Of a stretch of 64,000 nucleotides of DNA, positions 26,669 through 38,465 are shown piece after piece. Source of the stretch: an uncultured Oscillospiraceae bacterium. Its GTDB lineage: Bacteria > Bacillota > Clostridia > Oscillospirales > Ruminococcaceae. The position numbers and the translations under genes are program-made. The DNA is taken from contig CAJFJV010000004.1 in assembly GCA_904384225.1 (NCBI GenBank), forward strand, positions 23,021-87,020, in the 5' to 3' direction. The notes beneath the pieces are model-generated. The model did no database searches. It was given only the letters and a program-made list of their open reading frames with translations, and was not told where the DNA came from. The first letter of the stretch is position 1, and the number at the start of each line of letters is the position of its first letter.

Positions 26669-28036
26669 ATGGAATCTTTCACCGAAGTTGTCAATCTCGT
26701 TAAAGCTATCATCAAAGATCAAATCTCAGATACGGCCTATAATGTCTGGATCAGTGTAATAGAGCCGGTCAAATTTGAGAACAATCAGGCGGTCATTCAA
26801 ATAAAAACGCCATTTCAGCGCGACGTTTTAATAAAGCACTATCTTGAAAAATTTGAGAATGCATTTGAATCCGTGCTTGGTTTTCCAGTGGAAGTTGTGA
26901 TTGTCACGGAAAACGATTTAAAAAATCTGGTCAACGAAAAAGATATCCCGCAGCCTGTAGAAGAACAGCCGCCTGTCTTGCAGCCTGATTATGAAAATAC
27001 GTTTGGGGAGCCTTCAGGAAATTATGAATTCACGTTTGATACATTTATCGTAGGGCCCTCCAACAATTTTGCCTATGCTGCATGCAAAGCCATTACGACC
27101 GATAATCAAATCCGCTCCTACAATCCTCTTTTTATTTACGGTCCTTCCGGCCTTGGAAAAACCCATCTTCTCACGGCCATTTCCAACGAAATAAAGAAAA
27201 ACCATCCTGAACGGACTATTATATCTGTCAGCAGTGAAACATTTACGAATGAACTAATTGCGGCAATATCCTCTAGGACCATCGATGCTTTCCACAACAA
27301 ATACCGGAAAGCCGATATCCTTTTGGTTGACGATATCCAGTTTATTTCCGGCAAGGAAAGTACACAGGAAGAGTTCTTCCATACCTTTAATGAATTATTC
27401 CTCGTAGGCAAACAAATTGTCTTAACTTCCGACCGTCCGCCAAAAGATATTAAAACATTGGAGGACCGTCTCAAAAGCCGTTTTGAATCCGGCCTTCTTA
27501 CCGACATCTCCCCGCCAAACTTTGAAACAAGAATTGCCATTATCAACCGTAAAGCAGATCTTTTACAAATAGAGATTCCACCGGATGTCACAGAATTTAT
27601 TGCCAACCGGTTGAAAACAAACATCCGTCAACTTGAAGGGGCTGTAAAAAAGCTCAAAGCGTACAAGCTTCTTGCCGGCTCCCCTCCCTCTATTACAGTG
27701 GCACAGACGGTTATAAAAGAAATTTTAAACGATAACCAGCCTGTCCCGGTTACGGTTGAACGCATCATGGAAGAGGTCGCCAAAACATACTCTGTTACGG
27801 TTGATGATCTCCGTTCTAAAAAAAGAAGCCAGCCTCTTTCTTATGCCCGTCAGGTTGCGATTTATATTATTAAGGAAGTAACCCAGATGTCGCTGGATCT
27901 GATCGGCAATGAATTCAGCGGACGAGATCATTCTACCGTTTCCTATGCTTTAAAACAAGTTGAACAGCAGATTTCTACCAACGCACATCAAAAAGCGATC
28001 ATTGACGATATCATTAAAAATATCCAGAATAAATAA
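26669..28036 (+). CDS. dnaA: Chromosomal replication initiator DnaA
   Basis: A 455-residue AAA+ initiator. Domain I (1-85) includes FTEVVNLVKAIIKDQISDTAYNVWISVIEPV; a linker with acidic and proline residues follows; domain III has Walker A GPSGLGKTH, Walker B ILLVDDIQF, sensor 1 LTSDRPP and the arginine-finger region LKSRFESGL; domain IV carries the DnaA signature GRDHSTVSYALKQVE. ATG 26669 follows GGAGGG at 11 nt; the frame is open further upstream but lacks a better site. It is flanked by the origin regions on both sides. Confidence 0.98.
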   Translation: MESFTEVVNLVKAIIKDQISDTAYNVWISVIEPVKFENNQAVIQIKTPFQRDVLIKHYLEKFENAFESVLGFPVEVVIVTENDLKNLVNEKDIPQPVEEQPPVLQPDYENTFGEPSGNYEFTFDTFIVGPSNNFAYAACKAITTDNQIRSYNPLFIYGPSGLGKTHLLTAISNEIKKNHPERTIISVSSETFTNELIAAISSRTIDAFHNKYRKADILLVDDIQFISGKESTQEEFFHTFNELFLVGKQIVLTSDRPPKDIKTLEDRLKSRFESGLLTDISPPNFETRIAIINRKADLLQIEIPPDVTEFIANRLKTNIRQLEGAVKKLKAYKLLAGSPPSITVAQTVIKEILNDNQPVPVTVERIMEEVAKTYSVTVDDLRSKKRSQPLSYARQVAIYIIKEVTQMSLDLIGNEFSGRDHSTVSYALKQVEQQISTNAHQKAIIDDIIKNIQNK

Positions 28037-28420
28037 AGCTGTCTGTTTTTTTCAACAGGTCTGTTTTCAACAAATAAAAAAGGGAAAAAGCCGCTCAGAA
28101 AGGTTTTCAACTTTTTCAACAGAGTTTTCAACATTCTCTGCACATTCAACTGTTCAAAAGTTTAGAACTGCTTGATTGATCTTTTCTTTCCACAATTCAT
28201 ACCGAAGAATAAACGCTATTTTCACAGGCAAAAAATCCGGAAAAAGCCGATAAACATCGCGTTTATTTGATTTGTCCACCTTTTCCACACCCCCTATTAC
28301 TACGACTACTATATATTTATATTTTATTATGATAATGATGATATATAATAAAATATAATCCGGACAAAAACCGAACAAACAACGAATCAGAACACACTTA
28401 CTTAGCGGAGGCTGTTTTTT
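28037..28420. other. oriC: Chromosomal origin oriC between dnaA and dnaN
   Basis: A 384-bp non-coding region. A cluster of TTTTCAACA elements lies at 28049, 28064, 28113 and 28125 (each 9 nt, plus strand), with TTTTCAACT at 28104 and CTTTCCACA at 28186. Next come TTGTCCACC (28272-28280) and TTTTCCACA (28281-28289), a CCCC spacer, and a trinucleotide series CTA-TTA-CTA-CGA-CTA-CTA (28294-28311). An almost pure A/T tract (28311-28362) follows. This is the order of the bacterial basal unwinding system: DnaA boxes, G/C spacer, DnaA-trio, unwinding element. Position between dnaA and dnaN and the strand switch of genes support it as the active origin. Confidence 0.92.
28281..28311 (+). promoter_or_regulatory. 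DnaA box plus DnaA-trio element
   Basis: TTTTCCACA, CCCC, then six triplets of which five fit the trio pattern (3'-GAT or AAT on the opposite strand); the fourth is CGA. It directly abuts the A/T-rich unwinding tract. Confidence 0.8.
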
Positions 28421-29536
28421 ATGAAATTTTCTTGTGAAAAAACCCTTTTATGCGAAGCTATCAACAATGTCCTTCCAGCTGTTTCTGCAAAATCAACGCT
28501 TGTTGCATTGGAAGGTATTTTGGTTCATTGCAAAAATGGGATATTGCGTTTGACAAGCTATAATTTAGAGTTAGGTATTTCTAAAAATATCTCTGTAAAC
28601 GAAGAAGAAGAAGGCACTGTCATTTTAAACGCCTCCCTTCTTTCCAATATCGTAAATAAGATGCCTAACGGGATCGTAAGCATCAATTGTGATGAAAAAT
28701 TATTGACCGTCATTTCCTGTGCAGATGTTGAGTTCACTATATTGGGGATAGACGCTATGGAATTTCCTGATATCCCATCTGTAGAAAATGGAACTACTTT
28801 TTCTCTTTCTTCTTTCCTTTTACGAAATATGATTTCGCAAACTTTATTTGCCGTAGCTCAAAATGATCAAAATCCGGTCCATACCGGTTCTCTATTTGAT
28901 ATTGCAGACGGTGTTCTCAATGTCGTATCAGTAGACGGTTATCGGTTGGCTATGCGGACTGAAAAAATCAATATCGAAGATACTTTAAAATTTGTTGTTC
29001 CCGGCAAGACACTCGGTGAAATCGTAAAGCTTCTTTCAAAACTATCAGCCGAAGACGATGAAGAACAGGTTGAAATCAGTGTTTCATCTAAGCATATTTG
29101 CTTTTCAGCAGGCGGTTATGTTATGGTATCCCGCCTCTTAGAAGGGGAATTTATTAATTATCGCAATGCTATCCCCAAAGAAAGCCTGACCAATGTTGTT
29201 ATAGAAACCAAACCCTTTTTAGATAGTATCGGCCGCGCCTCCATTATTATTAATGAGCGTGCGAAAAGCCATATTCGCTGCACATTTTTAGAAAACGAAG
29301 TCAAGTTGTTCTGCGAAACGCCTCTTGGGAAAATAAACGACACGGTTCCGGCTTCTTGTGATGGCCCTGAGGTTGTGATCGGCTTCAATAACCGATATAT
29401 GGCGGATGCCTTGAAGGCAAGCGAATGCGAAAAGCTTAAAATTGAAATGAATGGGCCAATATCCCCTATGAAGCTTGTTCCGCTGGACGATGACAGCTTT
29501 TTATTCTTGGTATTGCCTGTTCGTTTAAAATCATAA
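28421..29536 (+). CDS. dnaN: DNA polymerase III sliding clamp (beta subunit)
   Basis: A 371-residue clamp made of three repeated clamp folds; normal length. Recognisable segments are [19 protein letters not shown] in the first domain, [23 protein letters not shown] in the second and the C-terminal [10 protein letters not shown], which ends with the usual MPVR-like hydrophobic pocket motif. It starts the dnaN-yaaA-recF-remB-gyrB run downstream of oriC. Confidence 0.97.
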   Translation: MKFSCEKTLLCEAINNVLPAVSAKSTLVALEGILVHCKNGILRLTSYNLELGISKNISVNEEEEGTVILNASLLSNIVNKMPNGIVSINCDEKLLTVISCADVEFTILGIDAMEFPDIPSVENGTTFSLSSFLLRNMISQTLFAVAQNDQNPVHTGSLFDIADGVLNVVSVDGYRLAMRTEKINIEDTLKFVVPGKTLGEIVKLLSKLSAEDDEEQVEISVSSKHICFSAGGYVMVSRLLEGEFINYRNAIPKESLTNVVIETKPFLDSIGRASIIINERAKSHIRCTFLENEVKLFCETPLGKINDTVPASCDGPEVVIGFNNRYMADALKASECEKLKIEMNGPISPMKLVPLDDDSFLFLVLPVRLKS

Positions 29537-29549
29537 CAGAGGGTTTCAG

Positions 29550-29774
29550 ATGAAAGAAGAATGCATAACAATCCATACACCATATATAAAACTGGATCAG
29601 TTTTTAAAATTCTGTGGTGTTACGGATACCGGCGGCATATCCAAACAACTGATTGCAGACGGTCTCGTCTGTGTAAATGGAGAAATCTGTACAATGCGCG
29701 GTAAGAAATTGAGAAATGGGGACATTGTTTCTTTTAAAGAGCGATATTTTCGTATAAAAGGTGAGAACGAGTGA
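29550..29774 (+). CDS. yaaA: S4-domain RNA-binding protein YaaA
   Basis: A 74-residue S4-like domain protein: [46 protein letters not shown]. The family is conserved between dnaN and recF in Firmicutes and is linked to ribosome assembly. ATG 29550 lies 13 bp after dnaN; its stop overlaps the recF GTG start. Confidence 0.93.
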   Translation: MKEECITIHTPYIKLDQFLKFCGVTDTGGISKQLIADGLVCVNGEICTMRGKKLRNGDIVSFKERYFRIKGENE

Positions 29775-30883
29775 GACTGTTAAGCCTTACTTTAACAGAT
29801 TACCGTAATATATCCACACTTTCCTTCCATCCGGATGAATGTGTCAATGTCATATGTGGAGAGAATGCGCAGGGAAAGACCAATATGGTTGAGGCGATAT
29901 GGCTTTTAACGGGAAACCCATCCTTCCGCGGTGCAAAAACAGGGGATCTGATTCAATTTCATAAAAAATATGCAAAAATAGAAGCTGCGTACTTAGACCG
30001 AGCTCGAAAACAAGAACTTTCGTATGTCATAGGTACGAAAAAGGAAATTCGCCTAAACGGCGTATTGCTGAAAAACAGCAATGAGCTATGCGGCAATTTT
30101 TTAGCAGTTGTTTTTTCCCCAACCCATCTTTCTCTCGTAAAAGAGGGCCCTTCTAACAGAAGACGTTTTATCGATATTGCTATTTCACAATTGAGACCCC
30201 AGTATAAAGCTTATCTCATGCGTTATGAAAAATTATTGGAACAGCGAAATGCTTTGTTAAAAAATGCAGCTGTTTATCAGAATCTTGCGGAAAATATAGC
30301 GGTTTGGGATGAGCAAATTGCATCGATCGGGACGATTTTGACGATTTACCGATGCGACTATGTAGATCGGCTGAGAAAAGCAGCATCAAGAATTTATGAA
30401 GGCTTATCCGGCGGCCGTGAAAAACTGTCAATCACATATGCATCTACTGTATTTGAAGATCCTTTTCTTATCAAAACATATGACCGTAAATGGGTGTCAC
30501 AATACCGGGAAAAGCTAACCGCTGCGTTTGATTCTGATTGCAGGCAAGGTTTTACAGAAAATGGGCCGCACCGCGATGATTTGGTTTTACAGTTAGATGG
30601 AAATTCAGCAAGAATATTCGGCTCACAAGGTCAGCAAAGAAGTTGTGTGATTGCATTAAAGCTTGCAGAAGCGCAAGTTTTAAAGGCGGCAGCAAAAGAA
30701 GAACCAGTTATGCTGTTAGACGATGTAATGAGTGAATTGGATCACAGCAGACAGCAATATATATTAAATAATTTGAATGGAATGCAGGTTTTTATAACAT
30801 GCTGCGAACCTTCCCAGCTTGGCGGCTTAAAGCAAGGAAAGGCATTTTGCATGGAAAACGGTTCTATAGACGGATGGAAATAG
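29771..30883 (+). CDS. recF: DNA replication/repair protein RecF
   Basis: A 370-residue SMC-like ATPase that helps load RecA at gaps. Walker A is GENAQGKTN (about residue 30), the ABC signature region is [18 protein letters not shown], and Walker B is [15 protein letters not shown] 29771 overlaps the yaaA stop by four bases (GTGA), giving translational coupling. Length is normal. Confidence 0.97.
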   Translation: MRLLSLTLTDYRNISTLSFHPDECVNVICGENAQGKTNMVEAIWLLTGNPSFRGAKTGDLIQFHKKYAKIEAAYLDRARKQELSYVIGTKKEIRLNGVLLKNSNELCGNFLAVVFSPTHLSLVKEGPSNRRRFIDIAISQLRPQYKAYLMRYEKLLEQRNALLKNAAVYQNLAENIAVWDEQIASIGTILTIYRCDYVDRLRKAASRIYEGLSGGREKLSITYASTVFEDPFLIKTYDRKWVSQYREKLTAAFDSDCRQGFTENGPHRDDLVLQLDGNSARIFGSQGQQRSCVIALKLAEAQVLKAAAKEEPVMLLDDVMSELDHSRQQYILNNLNGMQVFITCCEPSQLGGLKQGKAFCMENGSIDGWK

Positions 30884-30896
30884 AAGGAGAAAAAGT

Positions 30897-33150
<2,254 letters not shown>

Positions 33151-33161
33151 GAGGTGTGCCT

Positions 33162-33887
33162 GTGAACGAATTAAAAGAAAAAGAAGAGATTTCAGCAAAA
33201 CCTGAAGAAACAAATCAAGAAAATAGTGAATCTGAACCGATCTTAGAAGAAGAGATAGCAAAGCCAAATGCAGCGGCCATTCATGCTGGTGTGACGGGAG
33301 AACAATACGATATGGAACCGGCGACACCGGAGCAGGATGCCGATGTTTTTGAGGGCGAGGACGCAATTCGTATTGCATATTCCTTTACTGGTGAAGAAAT
33401 TAAGGAAGGGCTTCAAGTATTTCAGCGGGAAACGATGTTTAAAAAGAATATGATCTATACGTTGATATTGGCAGCCTTTTTTGGTGTTTATTCCTTCAGT
33501 GCATTTCAGAATGAACCGAATGCTTTGACAATTTTTATTTGCATTATGTGTATTTCGGTTATTGGATTTATTTGGTATATGCCGTGGAACCATCGCCGCT
33601 TGACAGCGCGCGCTATCGATCAGTCGCAAGACCCGCTATCCTTTGTAATGCTGATTTATCCCAACGGAATCCGGATCAACGAAGAAAAAGGCTCGTGTTC
33701 CATGAAATTTGGAAAAGAAATCAGCAAAATAGCAGAAACAGCAAAAGCGTTTCTTTTTTTCTCGGGAAAAGAGCGGTTATTTGTATTGCCGAAGCGTTTT
33801 GTGGAGGAAGAAGAAACGGTGCGTGACCGGTTGAAAAATGGAATAGGCGAAAAATATATAGTGCGGATTAAAGCAGACAAGAAATGA
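33162..33887 (+). CDS. Two-segment membrane protein with YcxB-like C-terminal domain
   Basis: About 241 residues: an acidic N-terminal region (1-80, Glu-rich), two membrane segments near 95-112 and 120-138, then a soluble domain containing the stretch SFVMLIYPNGIRINEEKGSCSMKF, which resembles the YcxB-type domain found after two membrane helices. GTG 33162 follows AGAGG at about 7 nt; an earlier GTG at 33156 is too close to it. It lies between gyrB and gyrA on the same strand. Function unknown. Confidence 0.7.
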   Translation: MNELKEKEEISAKPEETNQENSESEPILEEEIAKPNAAAIHAGVTGEQYDMEPATPEQDADVFEGEDAIRIAYSFTGEEIKEGLQVFQRETMFKKNMIYTLILAAFFGVYSFSAFQNEPNALTIFICIMCISVIGFIWYMPWNHRRLTARAIDQSQDPLSFVMLIYPNGIRINEEKGSCSMKFGKEISKIAETAKAFLFFSGKERLFVLPKRFVEEEETVRDRLKNGIGEKYIVRIKADKK

Positions 33888-33961
33888 TTTCGGTGTGTCT
33901 GCAAAAGCGGCCCTCCTGTTTTAAAAAGAGCAGGATTATCAAAAAATGAGGTGAAATACGT

Positions 33962-36508
33962 TTGGAAATAAAAGAAGAAGGCAGGCTGATTCTGCGCGAT
34001 ATCGAAAAAGAGATGCGGAAATCATTTATTGAGTATTCCATGTCTGTTATTGTGTCACGCGCCCTGCCGGATGTTCGTGATGGACTGAAACCGGTACATA
34101 GAAGAATTCTTTATACAATGTATGAAAACGGCTTGACCCCCGATAAAGCGTATCGCAAGTGCGCCGATACGGTCGGTTCCGTTTTGGGACGTTACCATCC
34201 GCATGGCGATGCGTCGGTTTATGATGCGCTGGTACGTCTGGCACAGGATTTCTCCCTTCGTTATCCTTTGGTAGACGGCCATGGCAATTTTGGTTCCGTT
34301 GACGGTGATCCGGCTGCTGCATACCGTTATACAGAAGCGCGTATGAGTAAAATATCTCTCGATATGCTTACAGATATTGAGAAGGATACTGTCGATTTTA
34401 CATCAAACTATGATGATCGACTGAAAGAACCGGCTGTCCTCCCTTCCAGATTTCCAAATCTGTTGGTGAATGGTTCTACCGGTATTGCCGTCGGTATGGC
34501 GACCAATATCCCGCCGCATAATCTTCGGGAAGTGATCAATGGAATAGAATTGCTGATAGATAATCCGGATGCCTCTCTGCCGGAATTGATGGAATGCATC
34601 AAAGGGCCCGACTTCCCTACCGCTGGTATCATCATGGGCCTGTCCGGTATACGGGCTGCTTATGCAACGGGCCGCGGGAAAATTATCCTTCGGGCACGTG
34701 CAGAGATACAGGAAATGAAAAATAGCCGGTTCCGTATCGTGGTAACGGAACTTCCGTATATGGTTAACAAGGCACGCCTGATAGAGAGTATTGCCGATCA
34801 TGTAAAAAATAAAAGGATTGAAGGGATTTCTGACCTGCGCGATGAATCTGACCGGAATGGCATGCATTTTGTCATTGAATTAAAGAGGGACGCCAATCCG
34901 CAGGTAGTATTAAACCGTTTGTACAGCTATACACAGATGCAGGAAACAGTCGGCGTCATTATGCTTGCACTGGTGGACGGACAGCCCAAAATCCTGACGT
35001 TGAAAGAATGTCTTTCACAGTATATTCATTTCCAGTCACAGGTTATCCGCCGAAGGACAGAATTTGATTTAAAAAAAGCGAAAGAGCGCGAACATATACT
35101 GGAAGGATTGAAGATTGCTTTAGATTTTATTGACGAAGTGATCTCCATTATCCGTGCTTCTAAAGACCAGCCTAATGCAAAATTAAATTTGATGGAGCGT
35201 TTTGGCCTTTCTGAAGCGCAGGCAACTGCTATTGTACAGATGCAGCTTGGCCGTCTTTCTGGTTTAGAGCGTCAAAAAATTGAAGATGAACTTTCTAATC
35301 TCCGTGCCCGGATTAAAGAACTTACGGATATTCTTTCCGATGAGCGGCTGGTTATGGAGATACTAAAAAAAGAGATTACTGAAATCCGCGATAAATATGG
35401 GGATGACCGGCGGACTGAAATCCAACAAGTAAGCGGAGAAGTCGATATTGAAGACTTGATACCGGAAGAGGAGTGTGTCGTCACCCTTACGCATTTTGGT
35501 TATATCAAGCGTCAGCCAGTGGATACGTATAAATTACAAAAGCGCGGCGGGCGCGGCGTAGCGGGAATGAAACACCGCGAAGAGGATTTTGTCGAGGAGC
35601 TCTTTATTTCTTCTACGCATGAAAATGTTTTGTTTATCACAAACAAAGGCCGGATGTATAAGCTGAAATGCTATGAAATTCCGGAAGGTGGAAGAACTGC
35701 ACGCGGTGCAAATATTGTAAATTTGCTGCCATTAGAAGGTGACGAAAAAATTGCATACATGATAAAAGTACGCGAATTTGATGAAGATCATTTTCTGGTT
35801 ATGGCTACGCGTGACGGCTATATCAAACGCACATCGCTGGAAGCCTACCGCAATGTGAGAAAAAACGGCCTGATTGCCATTACGCTGAATGAAGGGGATG
35901 AACTTGCATCAGCACGTTTGACCGATGGTGTAAGCGAACTTCTATTGGCAACGGAAAACGGAATGTGCATACGTTTTGATGAACAGCAGGTACGGCCAAT
36001 GTCCCGTACGGCACGCGGTGTGCGCGGAATAAAGCTGCGGAATGGCGACCGAGTTATTAGTATGGCCCGCATCAGGAAAGGTGCATATGTAATGACCGTA
36101 ACAGAACTTGGGCAAGGGCGGCGGACGGAAATAGCAGAGTATCGTCCACAGGCACGCGGCGGTTTTGGCAAAATCAATTATAAGCAGATTGAAAAGCACG
36201 GAAAGGTTGCCGGCGTACGTGTTGTAGATGAAGACGAAGATTTGATCTTGATTGCGGATGACGGTATCATAATCCGTATTCGTGTAAGCGATGTCAATGT
36301 GATGTCCCGGTATGCATCCGGTGTCCGCGTTATGCGTCTTTCTGAAGGGAGTAAAGTTGTCACTTTTGCACGTGCGGAGCATGATGAAGAGGAAGAAACA
36401 GAAAAAGTAGAACAGTCTACAGAAGAAGAAGCAGATGCAGATGCATCTGAAGTAGAGCGTCTTGAAAAAGAACTTGCAGCCGAAGACGCTGATGCAGACG
36501 CAGAATAA
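33962..36508 (+). CDS. gyrA: DNA gyrase subunit A
   Basis: An 848-residue catalytic subunit. Active-site Tyr123 is in [12 protein letters not shown]; the quinolone-resistance region is [19 protein letters not shown] (about residues 78-96), with Ala84 where many species have Ser. The C-terminal beta-pinwheel has the GyrA box QKRGGRG and blade repeats such as GYIKR and [11 protein letters not shown] 40-residue acidic tail rich in Glu, Asp and Ala ends the protein. TTG 33962 follows GAGGTG at about 9 nt. The acidic tail is a known modulator of wrapping in some bacteria. Confidence 0.97.
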   Translation: MEIKEEGRLILRDIEKEMRKSFIEYSMSVIVSRALPDVRDGLKPVHRRILYTMYENGLTPDKAYRKCADTVGSVLGRYHPHGDASVYDALVRLAQDFSLRYPLVDGHGNFGSVDGDPAAAYRYTEARMSKISLDMLTDIEKDTVDFTSNYDDRLKEPAVLPSRFPNLLVNGSTGIAVGMATNIPPHNLREVINGIELLIDNPDASLPELMECIKGPDFPTAGIIMGLSGIRAAYATGRGKIILRARAEIQEMKNSRFRIVVTELPYMVNKARLIESIADHVKNKRIEGISDLRDESDRNGMHFVIELKRDANPQVVLNRLYSYTQMQETVGVIMLALVDGQPKILTLKECLSQYIHFQSQVIRRRTEFDLKKAKEREHILEGLKIALDFIDEVISIIRASKDQPNAKLNLMERFGLSEAQATAIVQMQLGRLSGLERQKIEDELSNLRARIKELTDILSDERLVMEILKKEITEIRDKYGDDRRTEIQQVSGEVDIEDLIPEEECVVTLTHFGYIKRQPVDTYKLQKRGGRGVAGMKHREEDFVEELFISSTHENVLFITNKGRMYKLKCYEIPEGGRTARGANIVNLLPLEGDEKIAYMIKVREFDEDHFLVMATRDGYIKRTSLEAYRNVRKNGLIAITLNEGDELASARLTDGVSELLLATENGMCIRFDEQQVRPMSRTARGVRGIKLRNGDRVISMARIRKGAYVMTVTELGQGRRTEIAEYRPQARGGFGKINYKQIEKHGKVAGVRVVDEDEDLILIADDGIIIRIRVSDVNVMSRYASGVRVMRLSEGSKVVTFARAEHDEEEETEKVEQSTEEEADADASEVERLEKELAAEDADADAE

Positions 36509-36579
36509 GTAAGGAGCATATCGTTGGTAAAATTAAGAATCCTTCTGTAAATATAAGCTTTTTACAGGAGGATGAAGGA

Positions 36580-36999
36580 ATGTATAGTATTCAAATAAAA
36601 GATATTGTTTCACGAGGGAAAGAAGGCTTGTTTTCCCTATATCGTTCGGTTGGATGGATAAACTATTGCAATACTCCACATATGCTGGAAAAAGCCTATG
36701 AGAATTCTTTATGCGCCCTTGGCGCCTACAGTGGAAATAGGCTAATCGGTGTGATACGGGCGGTTGGGGATGGATACTCCATTTTATATATTCAGGATCT
36801 CATCGTATCACCTTCTTTTCAAAGGATGGGGATCGGCAGTTTACTGTTAAAAAAACTGATAGAAAGGTTTCCCGATGTATATCAGACGGTGCTGTTGACC
36901 GATCATCAACCAGATACGATCCGCTTTTATCAAACAAATGGTTTTTCTATAGCAGATCAGGTGGGTTGCACCGGTATGCTTCGTATAAAGAATAAATAA
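36580..36999 (+). CDS. GNAT-family N-acetyltransferase
   Basis: A 139-residue acetyltransferase. VSPSFQRMGIGSLLLKKLIERF is the acetyl-CoA loop and QPDTIRFYQTNGFSIAD is the C-terminal family segment. ATG 36580 follows AGGAGG. It sits 70 bp after gyrA and is followed by a bidirectional terminator, so it may ride on the gyrase transcript. The substrate is unknown. Confidence 0.9.
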   Translation: MYSIQIKDIVSRGKEGLFSLYRSVGWINYCNTPHMLEKAYENSLCALGAYSGNRLIGVIRAVGDGYSILYIQDLIVSPSFQRMGIGSLLLKKLIERFPDVYQTVLLTDHQPDTIRFYQTNGFSIADQVGCTGMLRIKNK

Positions 37000-37009
37000 C
37001 AGAAAAGTT

Positions 37010-37042
37010 GCCCCGGAATGTGCTATCCGCACACTCCGGGGC
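37010..37042. terminator. Bidirectional terminator between convergent genes
   Basis: GCCCCGGAATGTGC pairs with GCACACTCCGGGGC; T-rich sequence on both sides (plus: CTTATTTT; minus: AACTTTTCTG). Confidence 0.85.
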
Positions 37043-37114
37043 GACTTATTTTACATCAAAAGGAATTTTATATTATTTGAGCGGTCTAAAAGAATGCATT
37101 GTTTTATCTTTAAA

Positions 37115-38296
37115 TCAGAACCGGTCAGGTGAATACGGGTTATAGGGATGCTTGCCAGAACAGAGAGCAGTAATCAGGGGGGCCGACAAAAGTGCTGTTG
37201 TCAATTCATCCGGCGAAGAAGGCAGAGAGATAAGCAGCCTACCCGCTTGCCCACTTTCCAAAATAGGGCCGATTGTAGGCAAGCCGTCTTTTGTTGCATG
37301 ATAGAGCTGACTGGCTCGTCTATCTGGAAAAACCGGCCTTGTCCCGCAGAGCATCTCATGGCAGCGCGATTCAAGCAATTCAAAACGGTGTGTCTGACGC
37401 GGTGATTTGGAGAACAGTGCATTTTCCGTACAAAAAGCTATAACACGATCGTCTTCTGACGTACAAAAATGAAACGGATGATTTAGAAAAAAAACAGATG
37501 CTTTCGATCCATAGCCGGAGAAGTCGGAACAAGGTGTAGATGCAGATGCGTAAAAACGCCGCCTAATGCGGGAGTCATTTTCAAGATCTACAAGGAAAGG
37601 CTGCGTCAATATAAGAAATTTTGCCGATATATACCGGCCGGTTGATGTTTCAATGCGATAGCGCCCTTTTTCCTGATGGATATCCTGAATTTCTGTCTGT
37701 TCGTAAATGCGGGCGCCGTTTTGTTTGGCACAGGCAGCATAGTGCTGACTCATACGGACAGGATCAACTGCGGTAGAGCCATTGGGGAGAAAGACGGCGC
37801 GCTGCGCGGAAAAGGAATATTTTTCCCGAAGGATATCGGAATCCAGCAAAACGGTTTTTAGCCCATTATGCTTTCTCAGCCTGTATTCTTCTTCAATAAT
37901 ACGGTCATCTTTGTCGTCATCTGAACAAATCAGGATATCACGTCTGGCAAATGGTATCCCGTTTTCCGACGCCTCTTTTTCCAATTGATCCGCCGCAAGA
38001 GCAAAATCCCGAAAAGCGGCAATCGCGGTTTCCATATTTGTCTTTTTGGATAAAATACCAAGCCTCAAAAAACCGGATAAAAATGTAGCAGGAATGGCAC
38101 AGGCACTTTCATTCCCTATTGGCTGTGCGGAGAGGAGAACGGTATCAATACCGTTTTTGGAAAGAGAAGCAGCAATAGCACATCCGGTTATTGTACCGCC
38201 GACAACCACCGCTTCACAGTGGCAGGAAGAAGACAGCCACGGATACTGTGCGGGCGGTTCTTTTTCGCACAGTGGGCTTAAGCTGTTGTTTAACAA
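37115..38296 (-). CDS. FAD-dependent oxidoreductase, DAO family
   Basis: A 393-residue D-amino-acid-oxidase-like flavoprotein. The N-terminal motif is VVVGGTITGCAIAASLSKNGIDTVLLSA, in which the first glycine is preceded by Val and the GxGxxG becomes GGxxxG. The helical stretch ETAIAAFRDFALAADQLEKEASENGIPFARR and the C-terminal DGLPTIGPI plus NPYSPDRF are typical of the DAO/Rieske-linked subgroup, but the C-terminal Rieske domain of that group is missing. TTG 38296 follows GGAGGCG at 6-7 nt. It is divergent from the GH-like gene, sharing a 169-bp control region. The substrate is not known. Confidence 0.8.
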   Translation of the reverse strand: MLNNSLSPLCEKEPPAQYPWLSSSCHCEAVVVGGTITGCAIAASLSKNGIDTVLLSAQPIGNESACAIPATFLSGFLRLGILSKKTNMETAIAAFRDFALAADQLEKEASENGIPFARRDILICSDDDKDDRIIEEEYRLRKHNGLKTVLLDSDILREKYSFSAQRAVFLPNGSTAVDPVRMSQHYAACAKQNGARIYEQTEIQDIHQEKGRYRIETSTGRYISAKFLILTQPFLVDLENDSRIRRRFYASASTPCSDFSGYGSKASVFFLNHPFHFCTSEDDRVIAFCTENALFSKSPRQTHRFELLESRCHEMLCGTRPVFPDRRASQLYHATKDGLPTIGPILESGQAGRLLISLPSSPDELTTALLSAPLITALCSGKHPYNPYSPDRF

Positions 38297-38465
38297 GAAA
38301 GCGCCTCCTCTTGTATTTATGGAGATTATTGTGTTTTAAATATATCTTTGGCCGGGCATATGCTTTTTATTCATTACACAAAGAAAGGAAAAACAGCTTG
38401 CAAAATAATTTAGAATATGTTTAGATAAAGAAACAACATGCAAAGAAAACCGGAGGGATTGTGTG

